Below are positions 51,869-63,351 of a stretch of 64,000 nucleotides of DNA, piece by piece. The DNA is from Paludibacter sp. (lineage in GTDB: Bacteria; Bacteroidota; Bacteroidia; Bacteroidales; Paludibacteraceae): assembly GCA_027450045.1 (NCBI GenBank), contig DAIDKM010000001.1, positions 58,610 to 122,609 of the forward strand. Direction: 5' to 3'. A model generated the notes under the pieces. It was not told where the DNA came from, made no database searches, and saw only the letters and a list, made by a program, of their open reading frames with translations. Position 1 is the first letter of the stretch; each line of letters opens with the position of its first letter. The position numbers and the translations under genes are program-made.

Positions 51869-54172
51869 ATGGCAAAGATTACAAAAGAAGATGCCCTAAA
51901 CTACCATAGAATGGGCAAACCGGGGAAAATTGAAGTTATTCCGACTAAACCTTACAGTACTCAAACTGATTTATCTTTGGCCTACTCTCCTGGAGTAGCA
52001 GAGCCTTGTTTGGAAATCGAAAAAGATCCTAACGCTGCTTATGAATACACCGCCAAAGGAAATTTAGTGGCTGTTATTTCCAATGGAACGGCTGTTTTAG
52101 GATTGGGTGATATTGGAGCATTAGCAGGAAAACCTGTAATGGAAGGGAAAGGTCTTCTTTTTAAAATTTTTGCTGGTATTGATGTATTTGATATTGAGGT
52201 AAATGAGAAAGATCCTGAGAAGTTTATTCAAACAGTAAAAGCTATATCTCCTACTTTTGGAGGCATTAATTTAGAAGACATAAAAGCGCCTGAATGTTTT
52301 GAAATTGAAACGCGATTGCGTGCCGAGCTGGATATCCCTATTATGCACGATGATCAACACGGAACAGCCATTATTTCTTCTGCCGGGTTACTCAATGCCC
52401 TCGAAATTGTGGGAAAAAAGATCGAAGAGGTACAAATTGTCGTCAATGGAGCTGGCGCTGCAGCCAATTCATGTGCTCGTTTATATATTTTGTTAGGCGC
52501 TCGAAGAGAAAATATTATTATGGTTGACAGCAAAGGCGTGATCTCATTGGATAGATCAAACCTGACTCCTCAGAAAAAAGAGTTTGCTACTGGACGGAAA
52601 GATATTATAACATTAGCTGATGCAGTGCATGGAGCGGACGTTTTCTTAGGTTTGTCGGTTGCTGATGTTCTCACCAAAGAAATGGTTCGAACAATGGCTA
52701 AAGATCCCATTGTATTTGCATTGGCCAATCCGAATCCAGAGATTTCATATGCCGATGCAATGGATTCGCGAGGAGATATTTTGTTTGCCACAGGACGCTC
52801 TGATTTCCCCAATCAAATCAACAATGTGTTAGGATTTCCATATATATTTCGTGGAGCCTTAGATGTTCGTGCAACATCCATCAATGAAGAGATGAAAAAA
52901 GCTGCTGTGTTAGCTATTGCTGAATTAGCTAAAAAACCTGTACCCGATGTGGTCAATGCTGCGTATAACTTAAATAAAATCACGTTTGGACGTTCGTATA
53001 TTATTCCAAAACCGCTTGATCCTCGTTTATTAACTACAGTAGCTCCGGCTGTTGCTAAAGCAGCTATTGCTTCGGGTGTTGCACGCAAACCTATTACCGA
53101 TTGGGAAGCATACAATACAAAACTTAGAGAATTAATGGGTTACGACAACAAAATGTTGCGTCATTTTTCCGAAACAGCACGCCAAAATCCAAAACGAGTT
53201 GTGTTCTCTGAGGCAAATCATTTGAATATGCTAAAAGCTGCTGTTACGGCCAAGACTGAAGGAGTTTGCTTCCCTATTTTGTTAGGAAATGAAGAACGAA
53301 TTGAAAAAATGGCGTTTGAAAATAATATCGATTTGACTGGTATTGAAATTGTGAATCTACGCCATGATCGTGAAGAAGAACGTCGCTCAAGGTATGCTAA
53401 GATTTTAATCGAAAAATGCAGCCGTGATGGCTTGACGTTAACGGATGCGCTTGAAAAAATGTTTGATCGTAGTTATTTTGGTATGATGATGGTTGAAACT
53501 GGAGACGCAGATGCTATGATAACAGGAGCTTATACCAATTTTATTGAAAATATCAATGCAGCAAAACAGGTGATTGGAATTCGTGAAGGTGTAAAACACA
53601 TTGCTGCTATGCATATTGTGAATAATAAAAAAGGAACATTTTTCTTGGCCGATACGCTGTTCAATAGGCATCCTGATACAGAGACGTTGATTGATATTGC
53701 TCATTTAACCTACCAAGCTGTTAAATTTTTTGCACACGATCCAGTTATTGCTATGCTTTCTTACTCGAACTTTGGCGTTGACAAACAAGGTAGTCCTGCG
53801 AGTGTACATCGCGTAGTAGATACATTACATAAAACGTGTCCTGAGATGATCGTTGACGGAGAAATCCAAGTGAATTTTGCTTTGAATAGAGCTTTACGTG
53901 ATGAAAAATATCCTTTTTCAAAACTTAAAGGCAAGGATGTCAATACATTGATTTTCCCAAATTTAAGTTCGGCAAATACGGCCAGTAAAATGCTTTTGGA
54001 GATGGGTACCGCCGATATGATAGGCCCTATCCAAATGGGATTAAAAAAACCAATTCATATTCTTGATGTGGAAAGTTCTGTACGCGACATAGTAAACATG
54101 ACAATCATTGCTGTAATTGATGCAATTGTTGCTGAACAGAAAAAACAAAACCAAATTGGTGATTTACAATAA
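51869..54172 (+). CDS. maeB: NADP-dependent malic enzyme with phosphotransacetylase-like domain
   Basis: Oxidative decarboxylation of malate to pyruvate with NADPH formation. The malic enzyme half (about residues 1-420) has [34 protein letters not shown], the metal-binding [11 protein letters not shown] and the NADP fold [15 protein letters not shown]. The second half (about 430-760) resembles phosphotransacetylase ([24 protein letters not shown]) and in relatives is regulatory, responding to acetyl-CoA. Total length 767 is typical of the fused MaeB type. The DUF3109 gene follows by six bases. Confidence 0.95.
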   Translation: MAKITKEDALNYHRMGKPGKIEVIPTKPYSTQTDLSLAYSPGVAEPCLEIEKDPNAAYEYTAKGNLVAVISNGTAVLGLGDIGALAGKPVMEGKGLLFKIFAGIDVFDIEVNEKDPEKFIQTVKAISPTFGGINLEDIKAPECFEIETRLRAELDIPIMHDDQHGTAIISSAGLLNALEIVGKKIEEVQIVVNGAGAAANSCARLYILLGARRENIIMVDSKGVISLDRSNLTPQKKEFATGRKDIITLADAVHGADVFLGLSVADVLTKEMVRTMAKDPIVFALANPNPEISYADAMDSRGDILFATGRSDFPNQINNVLGFPYIFRGALDVRATSINEEMKKAAVLAIAELAKKPVPDVVNAAYNLNKITFGRSYIIPKPLDPRLLTTVAPAVAKAAIASGVARKPITDWEAYNTKLRELMGYDNKMLRHFSETARQNPKRVVFSEANHLNMLKAAVTAKTEGVCFPILLGNEERIEKMAFENNIDLTGIEIVNLRHDREEERRSRYAKILIEKCSRDGLTLTDALEKMFDRSYFGMMMVETGDADAMITGAYTNFIENINAAKQVIGIREGVKHIAAMHIVNNKKGTFFLADTLFNRHPDTETLIDIAHLTYQAVKFFAHDPVIAMLSYSNFGVDKQGSPASVHRVVDTLHKTCPEMIVDGEIQVNFALNRALRDEKYPFSKLKGKDVNTLIFPNLSSANTASKMLLEMGTADMIGPIQMGLKKPIHILDVESSVRDIVNMTIIAVIDAIVAEQKKQNQIGDLQ

Positions 54173-54178
54173 CTTTCT

Positions 54179-54763
54179 ATGTTGCAAATTGATGACACGA
54201 TTATCAGCTTGGATGTAATTGATCAGAATTTTGCTTGTGATGTATCAAAATGCAAAGGAATCTGTTGTGTAGAAGGAGATGAAGGAGCACCCGTTACAGA
54301 GGACGAAGTAAATCAAATCGAAGTCTTATTGCCTATCATTTGGGCTGATCTTTCAAAAAGTGCACAAACAATCATTCAACAACAAGGAATTGCATATTTA
54401 GATAGAGATAATGACCTGGCAATTTCGATTGTGAACGGTGCAGAATGCGTTTTTGCTTTTAAAGATGATCATGGTTACTGGAAATGTCGGATAGAAGAAG
54501 CGTTTGAACAGAAGAAAACGTTATTCAGAAAGCCTTTGTCATGTCATTTATATCCCATTCGCCTTACAAAGCATAAATCGTTTACTGCTGTTAACTATCA
54601 CCAATGGCATGTTTGTCGTGATGGCGTTGTTTCGGGAAATAATCAAAACAAGCTGCTCTATCAATTTCTCAAAGAACCTTTGATTCGGAAATTTGGCGAA
54701 GAATGGTTTCACCAACTCACACTGGCTGCTGATCATGTTGCTAATACAAAAAGAAAAGAATGA
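54179..54763 (+). CDS. DUF3109 family cysteine-rich protein
   Basis: A 194-residue soluble protein of the DUF3109 family, widespread in Bacteroidota and of unknown role. The N-terminal FACDVSKCKGICCVEGDEGAPV gives a CxxxxCxxxCC cluster (residues 20-30); further cysteines lie in GAECVF, WKCRI, LSCHLYPIRL and WHVCRDG, a set of eight or more that could bind zinc or an iron-sulfur cluster. It is unusually acidic in the first third. It sits directly between maeB and aspS on the same strand. Confidence 0.88.
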   Translation: MLQIDDTIISLDVIDQNFACDVSKCKGICCVEGDEGAPVTEDEVNQIEVLLPIIWADLSKSAQTIIQQQGIAYLDRDNDLAISIVNGAECVFAFKDDHGYWKCRIEEAFEQKKTLFRKPLSCHLYPIRLTKHKSFTAVNYHQWHVCRDGVVSGNNQNKLLYQFLKEPLIRKFGEEWFHQLTLAADHVANTKRKE

Positions 54764-54823
54764 TCACTCTATTTCGTGTTTATTATATATTTTCATAAAC
54801 GCTTAATTATCAATTAAAATAAA

Positions 54824-56578
54824 ATGTTTAGAACGCATACTTGTGGCGAATTGCGCCTTAATCATATTAACGAAACTGTAATTTTATCTGGTTGGGTGCA
54901 GCGCATTCGAAAAATGGGAGGCATGACATTTGTCGACCTCAGAGATCGTTTTGGCATCACACAATTGGTATTTAATCAAGAAAAAAATGCTGTTTTGTTT
55001 GATCAAGCCAACCGTATAGGCCGTGAATGGGTCATACAATGCAAAGGAATCGTTGCTGAACGAAGCAATAAGAATCAACATCTTGATACTGGAGAAATTG
55101 AAATTATTGCCTCAGAATTGCTTATCCTTAATGAATCAAAGATTCCTCCTTTTACCATTGAGGATGATACAGATGGTGGAGATGATTTGCGGATGGAATA
55201 TCGTTACATAGATCTTAGACGTAATGCGGTACGACGTAATTTAGAGTTGCGACACTGGATTGCGTTGGAAGTGCGAAAATATTTACATGAATTTCAATTT
55301 TTAGAAGTCGAAACTCCTGTTTTGATTAAATCAACTCCCGAAGGTGCACGTGATTTCGTAGTGCCATCACGAATGAATCCTGGTGAATTTTACGCATTAC
55401 CACAATCGCCACAACTTTATAAACAATTGTTGATGATTGCCGGATTTGATCGTTATTTTCAAATTGTGAAATGTTTCCGAGATGAAGATTTGCGCGCTGA
55501 TCGGCAACCGGAGTTTACACAAATTGATTGTGAATTGTCGTTTGTGGATCAAGATGATGTATTGAATATTTTTGAGGGAATGATGAAACATCTGTTTAAT
55601 GAAATTCACCACATAGACATGCCACCGTTTCCAAGAATGACTTATGCAGATGCGATGCGATTGTATGGTTCTGATAAACCTGATTTGCGATTTGGAATGC
55701 CATTTGTTGAGTTGAAGGAACTTGTATCCGGTCATCAATTTGCTGTTTTTGATGCTGCAGATTATGTAGCGGGTATTTGTGCATCCGGATGTAGTTCGTT
55801 TACTCGTAAACAATTGGATGAACTGACAGAATTTGTGAAGCGGCCTCAAATTGGAGCAAAAGGGTTGGTTTACATTAAATATGAGGCAGATGGTTCTTTC
55901 AAATCTTCTATTGATAAGTTTTACTCGCTCGAAGATTTGAAAGAAATAGCATATGCTATGAATGCAAAACCTGGTGATTTGTTGTTGATTTTAGCCGGAG
56001 AAACAAAGAAAACTCAAAAAGCTTTGTCTGAGTTGCGTTTAGAAATGGGGAATCGTTTAGGGTTGAGAAAGAAAAGTGATTATGCTCCACTTTGGGTTGT
56101 TGATTTCCCATTATTTGAGTGGGATGACGAAACACAACGTTTTTATGCCATGCATCATGCATTCACTTCTCCAAAACCAGAAGATATTTCTTGGTTGACA
56201 TCTGACCCTGGCAAAGTTCGTGCGAATGCTTATGATATGGTGATTAATGGAGTTGAGTTGGGCGGTGGTTCAATTCGGATTCATAATAGTGAATTGCAAC
56301 ACAAGATTTTTCAAATTATGGGCTTTGGTGAGGAAGAAGCTCAATTTAAATTTGGTTTTTTGATGGATGCTTTCAAATTTGGCGCTCCTCCACATGGTGG
56401 CCTAGCATTTGGCCTTGATCGAATTGTTTCCTTATTTGCCGGATTAGATAGCATTCGTGATTGTATTGCATTTCCGAAAAATAATTCAGGACGAGACATG
56501 ATGAGTGGTGCTCCATCTCCAATTGACATGAATCAGTTGAAAGAACTCAATTTGAAACTGGTAGTACCTGAGGCATAA
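54824..56578 (+). CDS. aspS: Aspartate-tRNA ligase
   Basis: Class II synthetase that charges tRNA-Asp. The anticodon-binding OB fold covers residues 1-110 ([29 protein letters not shown]); the catalytic core has motif 2 [18 protein letters not shown] near 217-234 and motif 3 [15 protein letters not shown] near 526-540; the bacterial GAD insertion lies between about 290 and 420. Length (584) is standard for the bacterial type. A GatCAB system and asnS are not in the window, so discrimination cannot be inferred. It follows DUF3109 by 60 bases. Confidence 0.97.
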   Translation: MFRTHTCGELRLNHINETVILSGWVQRIRKMGGMTFVDLRDRFGITQLVFNQEKNAVLFDQANRIGREWVIQCKGIVAERSNKNQHLDTGEIEIIASELLILNESKIPPFTIEDDTDGGDDLRMEYRYIDLRRNAVRRNLELRHWIALEVRKYLHEFQFLEVETPVLIKSTPEGARDFVVPSRMNPGEFYALPQSPQLYKQLLMIAGFDRYFQIVKCFRDEDLRADRQPEFTQIDCELSFVDQDDVLNIFEGMMKHLFNEIHHIDMPPFPRMTYADAMRLYGSDKPDLRFGMPFVELKELVSGHQFAVFDAADYVAGICASGCSSFTRKQLDELTEFVKRPQIGAKGLVYIKYEADGSFKSSIDKFYSLEDLKEIAYAMNAKPGDLLLILAGETKKTQKALSELRLEMGNRLGLRKKSDYAPLWVVDFPLFEWDDETQRFYAMHHAFTSPKPEDISWLTSDPGKVRANAYDMVINGVELGGGSIRIHNSELQHKIFQIMGFGEEEAQFKFGFLMDAFKFGAPPHGGLAFGLDRIVSLFAGLDSIRDCIAFPKNNSGRDMMSGAPSPIDMNQLKELNLKLVVPEA

Positions 56579-56759
56579 TCAACTGGGCATAGAATTTCAA
56601 ATATATTATTTTCTACCCTTTCATATTCCGAACTCAGTTTAGGAAAAGACAGGTGACAAACATAGTTCGTCTTAAAAAAATTAATTTTAAAGCCAGATGG
56701 AACTAAAACAAAATATCATCATTTTCTGATAATGGATTTTGTTTTATGTTTCATCACAC

Positions 56760-58301
56760 TTAAAACGGAACATCATGCTCGTTTAGCGATGGGGGTGGTG
56801 GATATGCTTCTAAACCTGTAGTAACGTTGCTTGGAGACGAAAAGGAGTTGTTTTCATTTATTTTTGATATATAGCCTTGATAAGAGCTTTCATCTTCATC
56901 GTCTTTATTTGTGAATTTGGCAAATTGCCCTTTGAAGCGTAACATAATGTCTCCTGTTGCTCCATTTCGGTGCTTTGCAATGATAATTTCCGCCATTCCG
57001 ATTAATGAATTTCCTTGTGTATCTTCTGTTACTTTGTAATATTCAGGACGGTGAATAAAACAAACCATGTCTGCATCTTGCTCGATTGCTCCCGACTCAC
57101 GCAAATCCGATAATTGAGGACGCTTTCCGTCGTGTCCCATACGCCCTTCCAAACTTCGATTTAACTGGGATAATGCAATAATGGGAATGTCTAATTCTTT
57201 GGAAAGTCCTTTTAGTGAACGTGAAATAGTGCTAACTTCTTGTTCTCGGCTGCCAAAGGTCATTCCACTGGCATTCATTAATTGCAAATAGTCAATAATC
57301 AATATTTTAATATGATGTTCTTTCACTAAACGACGTGCTTTGGTGCGTAATTCAAAAACTGAAAGGCTTGGTGTATCGTCTAAATATATGGGTGCATCAT
57401 ATAGTTTTTTGAGCTTATAGTCTAATTGAAGCCATTCAAATGGCGCTAATTGTCCATTTTTAATTTTGTCTCCCTCTATTTCGCATACGTTCATCAGCAA
57501 ACGATTTACTAATTGGACATTTGACATTTCAAGAGAAAAAAGCGCTACTGGCATATTGTAATCGACTGCCATGTTTCGAGCCATTGAAATGACAAACGCT
57601 GTTTTCCCCATTGCAGGACGAGCTGCAATAATAATTAAATCAGAACGTTGCCATCCGGAAGTGATTTTGTCTAAACTATGAAATCCCGAAGGAATTCCAC
57701 TAAGCCCTTCAGGTCGTTTTGAAGCTTCTTGAATTCGCTTAACGGCTTCTTCAATGATGGGATTTATTTGTTGTACATCTTTTTTTACATTTCGTTGTGA
57801 TACTTCAAAAAGCATACCTTCAGCCTCTTGCATCAAGTCAACCACATCGGTGCGATCATCAAATGCTTTGGAAAGAATTTCACTCGAAACTCGAATTAAT
57901 TCACGGGCTAAATATTTTTGAGCAATGATGCGTGCATGGAATTCGACATGTGCCGCTGATGCTATTTTGGCCGTTAATAGTGTAATGTAGTAAGCGCCAC
58001 CAATTTCTTCCAACACACCATTCTTACGAAGTTGTTCGGTAACTGTATGCATGTCAATTGGTTCTTGCTTAAGAGCCAGATCAACAATTGCTTTATATAT
58101 CTTATTGTTAGCTTCTTTGTAGAAACAATCCGGAGAAAGAATTTCACTTACTAAATAGTAGGCATCTTTTTCAAGCATCATGGCGCCCAACACATCTTCC
58201 TCCAATTCTATAGCTTGAGGCGGCAACTTCCCGAAATCGTTAGAGGAAATTGGGGTTGGGGTTGGCGCTTTGCGCCTTGTATTCTTTGGGTTATTATCCA
58301 T
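56760..58301 (-). CDS. dnaB: Replicative DNA helicase
   Basis: Hexameric 5'-3' helicase of the replication fork. The ORF track starts at 58337; the ATG at 58301 (MDNNPKNTRRK) is more like the family. The N-terminal primase-interacting domain covers about 30-135 (LPPQAIELEEDVLGAMMLEKDAYYLV), then the RecA-like domain with Walker A ARPAMGKTAF near 219-228, LIIDYLQLM and the arginine-finger region SQLNRSLEGR; SDLRESGAIEQDADMVCFIHR is also present. The tail after residue 475 is Ser/Asn-rich and ends in NEHDVPF, resembling the SSB C-terminal tip. No intein interrupts it. Convergent with aspS. Confidence 0.96.
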   Translation of the reverse strand: MDNNPKNTRRKAPTPTPISSNDFGKLPPQAIELEEDVLGAMMLEKDAYYLVSEILSPDCFYKEANNKIYKAIVDLALKQEPIDMHTVTEQLRKNGVLEEIGGAYYITLLTAKIASAAHVEFHARIIAQKYLARELIRVSSEILSKAFDDRTDVVDLMQEAEGMLFEVSQRNVKKDVQQINPIIEEAVKRIQEASKRPEGLSGIPSGFHSLDKITSGWQRSDLIIIAARPAMGKTAFVISMARNMAVDYNMPVALFSLEMSNVQLVNRLLMNVCEIEGDKIKNGQLAPFEWLQLDYKLKKLYDAPIYLDDTPSLSVFELRTKARRLVKEHHIKILIIDYLQLMNASGMTFGSREQEVSTISRSLKGLSKELDIPIIALSQLNRSLEGRMGHDGKRPQLSDLRESGAIEQDADMVCFIHRPEYYKVTEDTQGNSLIGMAEIIIAKHRNGATGDIMLRFKGQFAKFTNKDDEDESSYQGYISKINENNSFSSPSNVTTGLEAYPPPPSLNEHDVPF

Positions 58302-58490
58302 GTGACATGATTGTTTTTCAAGTTCAAATCTACTCATTTTTCCTCTTTAGTTCTTGGAAAACATATTAACAAGTTGTTAACAGCATCTCAATTTGTGGGT
58401 TATTCAATTTTTAGGATAGTAAATGAGAGAAAAATAGGTATTTTACAGCATGTTTTCTGTTTCATGATGTTTTTGGCAGGAAAGATTTTT

Positions 58491-58498
58491 TATCTTTG
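58491..58498 (+). promoter_or_regulatory. -7 promoter element for ispE
   Basis: TATCTTTG matches TAnnTTTG, 70 bases before the ispE ATG. It lies inside the 76-residue frame of the ORF track (58311-58541), which is therefore unlikely to be a gene. Confidence 0.6.
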
Positions 58499-58567
58499 CA
58501 TGAAGATTCATGAGATTAACGAATTACCTAAAAATGAATAGCTTAAATTATTTTTATACCAAAGGAC

Positions 58568-59383
58568 ATGATATGCTTCCCAAATGCGAAGATTAATATT
58601 GGACTTAACATTGTTGAAAAACGGACTGATGGATTCCACAACATAGAAACTATTTTTTATCCTATCCCTCTTTATGACGCATTAGAGATCATTCCGGCTG
58701 AAAAGAGTACATTTACAATTTCAGGAATTGACATTCCGGATGTTATTGAAAACAATTTGGTAATGAGAGCTTATCAAATGATTAAAGCCGATTTTGATTT
58801 GCCTGAGTTGTCAATTTATTTGCATAAAAATATTCCATTGGGTGCAGGTCTTGGTGGTGGATCATCGGATGCAGCGTATATGATTAAGTTATTAAATGAT
58901 TCATTTTCCTTGCTTTTGACCGATGAACAGATGGAAAATTACGCTTCAAGATTAGGATCGGATTGTTCGTTTTTTATTCGTAATCAACCTGCTTTTGCTA
59001 CTCAACGAGGCGAAATCTTGCAACCAATTGGGTTAAGCCTGGATTCCTATTTATTGGCGATTATTAAACCTCCGGTGCATATTTCAACACGAGATGCCTA
59101 TCGCATCATATCTCCAAAAGCTCCAGAAAAATCAATTAATCAATTAGTTAATTCTCCAATTGAAGCTTGGAAAGATACAATTCAAAATGATTTTGAAACG
59201 GTGATATTCCCCACATTTCCTCTACTCAAAGATATTAAGGCATTACTCTATCAGCAAGGAGCCATCTATGCTGCTATGTCTGGTTCAGGCTCAGCTTTGT
59301 ACGGTATTTTTCCTGCGAATGTTATTCCCAAAATTACCATTGATGAATGTTTTGTCTGGATTCATTCAATGGATTCTGAATAG
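58568..59383 (+). CDS. ispE: 4-diphosphocytidyl-2-C-methyl-D-erythritol kinase
   Basis: GHMP kinase of the non-mevalonate isoprenoid pathway. The N-terminal PNAKINIGLNIVEKRTDGFH carries catalytic Lys8; the phosphate-binding PLGAGLGGGSSDAAY lies at 90-104; the catalytic Asp132 is in LGSDCSFF and the third motif MSGSGSALYGIF is near the end. Length (271) is typical. The start MICFPNAKIN is well supported because the family begins only a few residues before the PNAK motif. gyrA follows 130 bases on. Confidence 0.95.
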   Translation: MICFPNAKINIGLNIVEKRTDGFHNIETIFYPIPLYDALEIIPAEKSTFTISGIDIPDVIENNLVMRAYQMIKADFDLPELSIYLHKNIPLGAGLGGGSSDAAYMIKLLNDSFSLLLTDEQMENYASRLGSDCSFFIRNQPAFATQRGEILQPIGLSLDSYLLAIIKPPVHISTRDAYRIISPKAPEKSINQLVNSPIEAWKDTIQNDFETVIFPTFPLLKDIKALLYQQGAIYAAMSGSGSALYGIFPANVIPKITIDECFVWIHSMDSE

Positions 59384-59469
59384 GTATTTTTTATCAACTG
59401 ATTAACCTTTTTTGTTCACTAACTTCACCAAATAGCTTGGTAATATCTGTGAAAATATATAACTTAGTG

Positions 59470-59483
59470 CGCTTTTTAAAGCG
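59470..59483. repeat. Short palindrome upstream of gyrA
   Basis: CGCTTT-TT-AAAGCG, a six-base inverted repeat 30 bases before the gyrA ATG. It could be a protein site or part of the leader; no -7 element of the usual type is visible between ispE and gyrA. Confidence 0.25.
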
Positions 59484-59512
59484 GAGTTTCAGAATTCAAT
59501 TAATTAGAATAG

Positions 59513-62023
59513 ATGATTGATAACGATAGAATTATAAAGATCAACATTGAGGAAGAGATGAAATCATCCTACATAGATTACTCTATGTCGGTGATTATTT
59601 CGCGTGCTTTACCAGATGTTCGGGATGGTTTTAAGCCTGTACATCGTAGAATCTTGTATGCGATGAACGAGTTAGGCCTGGATGCCAACAAACCCTATAA
59701 AAAGTCGGCGAGAATCGTCGGAGAAGTATTAGGTAAGTATCACCCACATGGCGACTCCTCCGTTTATTTTGCAATGGTACGTTTGGCTCAGTCCTGGTCA
59801 ATGCGTTATCCAATGGTTGATGGACAGGGTAACTTTGGTTCTGTGGATGGTGATTCTCCTGCTGCTATGCGTTATACCGAGTGTCGTTTGCAAAAAATAG
59901 CAGAAGAAATGCTGATGGACATTGACAAAAACACCGTCGATTTTCAATCCAATTTTGATGACTCTTTGTCAGAACCTACAGTTTTGCCCACACGTATTCC
60001 TAATCTTTTGGTAAATGGCGCTTCCGGTATTGCTGTTGGTATGGCTACGAATATGCCGCCGCATAATTTGTCGGATATTATTGATGCTACGATTGCTTAT
60101 ATTGGCAATAATGAGATTACTATTGATGAATTAATTAAGTACGTCAAAGCGCCTGATTTTCCGACAGGTGGTATCATTTACGGATATGCAGGAGTTCGCG
60201 AAGCCTTTGAAACAGGACGTGGACGTATTGTTATTCGCTCAAAAGTTGAGATTGAAATAGAACCCAATGGACGCGAAAAAATCATCGTGACTGAAATTCC
60301 TTACATGGTCAACAAAGCTGAGTTAATCAAAGCGATTGCAGACATGGTGGAAGATAAAAAATTGGAAGGGATTTCGAATATCAACGATGAAAGCGATCGA
60401 CAAGGAATGCGCATTGTGATTGATATTAAAAGGGATGCTAATTCGCAAGTTGTATTAAATAAATTGTTTAAGTATTCAGCTTTACAATCTTCATTCAATG
60501 TAAATAATATTGCATTAGTTCACGGTCGGCCTCAAATGCTTACCCTAAGCAGTCTTATTGGCCATTTTGTCGATCACCGACATGAAATAGTGGTGAGACG
60601 CACACAATTTGAATTAGCTGAAGCTGAAAAAAGAGCTCATATTCTTGAAGGTCTTATTATTGCCAGCGATCATATTGATGAAGTGATTGCTATAATAAGA
60701 GGTTCGAAAACTCCTGATGAAGCGAAAGCTGGATTGATAGAACGTTTTCAACTATCAGATATTCAAGCAAGAGCTATTGTCGAAATGCGCCTTCGTCAAC
60801 TCACCGGGTTAGAGCAAGATAAACTTCATGCCGAGTATGAAGAGATTAAGATGTTGATAGCCAATTTGAAAGATATTCTTGAAAACAAAGAGCATCGCAT
60901 GAAAATTATTTGCGATGAATTACTCGAAATCAAGAATAAATATGGGGATGCACGCCGAACAGAAATTGTCTATTCTTCTGAGGAGTTTAACCCCGAAGAT
61001 TTTTACGCAGATGAAGAGATGATTATCACTATTTCGCATTTAGGATATATAAAACGTACTCCTTTAAGCGAATTTAAATCACAAAATCGTGGCGGCGTGG
61101 GTTCTAAAGGCAGTAACTCCCGCGATGAAGATTTTATTGAATACATTTATCCTGCATCTATGCACAGCTATATGCTCTTTTTCACGCAGAAAGGGCGTTG
61201 CTACTGGCTGAAAGTGTATGAGATTCCAGAAGGTACGAAAAACAGTAAAGGAAGAGCTATTCAGAATTTGCTTAATATCGACTCGGAAGACAAAGTCAAT
61301 GCATTTGTTCGTGTCAAACAGTTAGATGATGCTGAATACATTCAATCGCATTATTTGGTGTTCTGTACCAAAAAAGGAGTTATTAAGAAAACCTCATTAG
61401 AAGCATATTCCCGTCCTCGTGCCAATGGTGTGAATGCCATTTTAATCCGAGAAGACGATCAGGTAATTCAAGTACGTTTGACTGACGGTAATTCAGAAGT
61501 ACTGATCGCCAATCGGAATGGAAGGGCTATTCGGTTTCATGAAGAAAAAGTTCGCGACATGGGAAGAACAGCTACAGGTGTTCGTGGAATGATGCTTGAT
61601 GATGAAAATGATGAAGTGGTTGGCATGATTTGCATTTCGGACAAAGAGCATGAAACTATTCTGGTTGTTTCAGAAAAAGGATATGGAAAACGTTCTTTGA
61701 TTGATGATTATCGAATTACCAATCGCGGAGGAAAAGGAGTTCGCACATTAAATATTACTGATAAAACGGGTAAATTGGTAAGTATTAAAAATGTGACGGA
61801 TGACAATGATTTAATGATCATCAATAAATCAGGTATCGCGATTCGTATGCAAGTGGCAAATATGCGTGTGATGGGAAGAGCTACCCAAGGCGTTCGTTTG
61901 ATTAATTTAGAAAAACGAAATGATGAGATAGCTTCTGTCTGCAAAGTTCAGTCGGAGGCGAATGAAGAAATTACCTCTCAAATTGCACAATTAGATGAAA
62001 ATACTTCCATGATTGAAGAATAA
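59513..62023 (+). CDS. gyrA: DNA gyrase subunit A
   Basis: DNA-cleaving subunit of gyrase, which introduces negative supercoils. The active-site Tyr121 is in [10 protein letters not shown]. The quinolone-determining region reads [13 protein letters not shown]: Ser82 matches Escherichia coli Ser83, while Phe86 stands where that enzyme has Asp87. The C-terminal wrapping domain shows a GyrA-box-like [10 protein letters not shown] (about 525) and repeated pinwheel-blade motifs such as [10 protein letters not shown]. The last 35 residues are acidic ([19 protein letters not shown]). Length (836) is usual. A TPR protein follows 43 bases on, as in many Bacteroidota. Confidence 0.97.
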   Translation: MIDNDRIIKINIEEEMKSSYIDYSMSVIISRALPDVRDGFKPVHRRILYAMNELGLDANKPYKKSARIVGEVLGKYHPHGDSSVYFAMVRLAQSWSMRYPMVDGQGNFGSVDGDSPAAMRYTECRLQKIAEEMLMDIDKNTVDFQSNFDDSLSEPTVLPTRIPNLLVNGASGIAVGMATNMPPHNLSDIIDATIAYIGNNEITIDELIKYVKAPDFPTGGIIYGYAGVREAFETGRGRIVIRSKVEIEIEPNGREKIIVTEIPYMVNKAELIKAIADMVEDKKLEGISNINDESDRQGMRIVIDIKRDANSQVVLNKLFKYSALQSSFNVNNIALVHGRPQMLTLSSLIGHFVDHRHEIVVRRTQFELAEAEKRAHILEGLIIASDHIDEVIAIIRGSKTPDEAKAGLIERFQLSDIQARAIVEMRLRQLTGLEQDKLHAEYEEIKMLIANLKDILENKEHRMKIICDELLEIKNKYGDARRTEIVYSSEEFNPEDFYADEEMIITISHLGYIKRTPLSEFKSQNRGGVGSKGSNSRDEDFIEYIYPASMHSYMLFFTQKGRCYWLKVYEIPEGTKNSKGRAIQNLLNIDSEDKVNAFVRVKQLDDAEYIQSHYLVFCTKKGVIKKTSLEAYSRPRANGVNAILIREDDQVIQVRLTDGNSEVLIANRNGRAIRFHEEKVRDMGRTATGVRGMMLDDENDEVVGMICISDKEHETILVVSEKGYGKRSLIDDYRITNRGGKGVRTLNITDKTGKLVSIKNVTDDNDLMIINKSGIAIRMQVANMRVMGRATQGVRLINLEKRNDEIASVCKVQSEANEEITSQIAQLDENTSMIEE

Positions 62024-62066
62024 ATAGAAAACTAACTGTATTAAAAGTCACCCTAAAAACATCGTT

Positions 62067-63281
62067 ATGAAAAAAATCTTGTTTTCCCTCATGCTGGTTG
62101 CTTCTACGGTAACCATGTTTGGCCAGAAATCAAATGTGTCCCTGGCTAAAGATAAAGCCTTAGCCGGTACACCTGATTTTCCGGCTGCAGAAACCGCCAT
62201 TCAGGCTGCACTTGTAAATCCGACAACGAAAGATCAAGCTGAAACTTGGTATGTTGCCGGAACGGTTTACAACGCAATAAGTGAAAAGGAATATGCCAAA
62301 GAACTATTAAAGCAAAAATTTGACCAAGACACATTGGGTATTAATATGATTAAAGCTTTTGGTTACTACTTGAAAAGCTATGATTTAGATCAACAACCTA
62401 ATGAAAAAGGGAAGATTAAACCACATTATACGAAAGATATTAAGAATACTATTCGTACATATTTCACCGATGGTCAATTAATTCGTTATGGGAGTTATCT
62501 TTTCGACCAAAAACGTTATGCCGATGTTGTCAAAGCATTTGAGGTCTATTTGTCAATTCCTGATTTGAAAATGTTCGAACCAAACGAGTTGAAAAAAGAT
62601 ACCACATATAAAATGGTGAAATACTATACGGCTATTGCTGCAATAAATGCCAATGATACTGCAAAATCAATTGACTTATTGCTACAATTGAAGAATGATA
62701 ATTACGAACTTAAAAATGTATATGAACTTCTTTATCAACAATATGCAGCACAAAAAGACACTGCAAAATTTGTAGCCACTCTAAAAGAAGGAGCATCTAA
62801 ATTTCCAGCTGAACCATTCTTCATGCAAAATCTGATTAATTATTTTATTTACTCAGGCAAAAATGCGGAAGCATTGAATTACTTGAATAAAGCTATCGAA
62901 GAAGAACCTACAGTGGCTCAATATCAGTACGTAAAAGGGAATTTGTTAGAGATGAACAAAGACATTGATGGAGCTCGTGCTGCGTTTGAAAAGGCATTAG
63001 AATTGAAGCCGGATTATGCAGAAGCTGAAGCTTCAATCGGACGATTGTATTATAATCAGGCTGTAAATATGTTGTTGGCTGCCAATGATATTAAAGACGT
63101 AACTGTTTACAATCAAAAGGTGGCTGATGCTACTGTCGTTTTCAAACAAGCTTTACCTTATTTTGAAAAAGCGCATCAAATGAACCCTAAAGATGCTGAT
63201 ATCACAAGCACCTTAAAGAAGCTCTATTACCGTTTGCAAATGGATAAGGAGTATCAAGCATTAGATAAAGAAACGAATTAA
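62067..63281 (+). CDS. Secreted tetratricopeptide-repeat protein
   Basis: A 404-residue periplasmic protein with a signal peptide (MKKILFSLMLVASTVTMFGQ) and helical repeats. Clear TPR units are YGSYLFDQKRYADVVKAFEVYLSI (near 137-160), the NAEALNYLNKAIEEEPT repeat (near 272-288) and VKGNLLEMNKDIDGARAAFEKALELKPDYAEA (near 291-322); the remaining segments fit the same spacing. It probably serves as a scaffold; partners are unknown. It is 43 bases after gyrA and is followed by a strong terminator. Confidence 0.85.
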   Translation: MKKILFSLMLVASTVTMFGQKSNVSLAKDKALAGTPDFPAAETAIQAALVNPTTKDQAETWYVAGTVYNAISEKEYAKELLKQKFDQDTLGINMIKAFGYYLKSYDLDQQPNEKGKIKPHYTKDIKNTIRTYFTDGQLIRYGSYLFDQKRYADVVKAFEVYLSIPDLKMFEPNELKKDTTYKMVKYYTAIAAINANDTAKSIDLLLQLKNDNYELKNVYELLYQQYAAQKDTAKFVATLKEGASKFPAEPFFMQNLINYFIYSGKNAEALNYLNKAIEEEPTVAQYQYVKGNLLEMNKDIDGARAAFEKALELKPDYAEAEASIGRLYYNQAVNMLLAANDIKDVTVYNQKVADATVVFKQALPYFEKAHQMNPKDADITSTLKKLYYRLQMDKEYQALDKETN

Positions 63282-63301
63282 TTGAATCGTTTTTTATTTT
63301 G

Positions 63302-63330
63302 AAAAAACCGGCAAAACTGCCGGTTTTTTT
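63302..63330 (+). terminator. Rho-independent terminator after gyrA-TPR
   Basis: AAAAAACCGGCA pairs perfectly with TGCCGGTTTTTT around an AAAC loop, a 12-bp stem ending in seven T. It starts 20 bases after the TPR stop and should end the gyrA-TPR transcript. Confidence 0.88.
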
Positions 63331-63351
63331 GTTTTCTATCCACAATTCATG

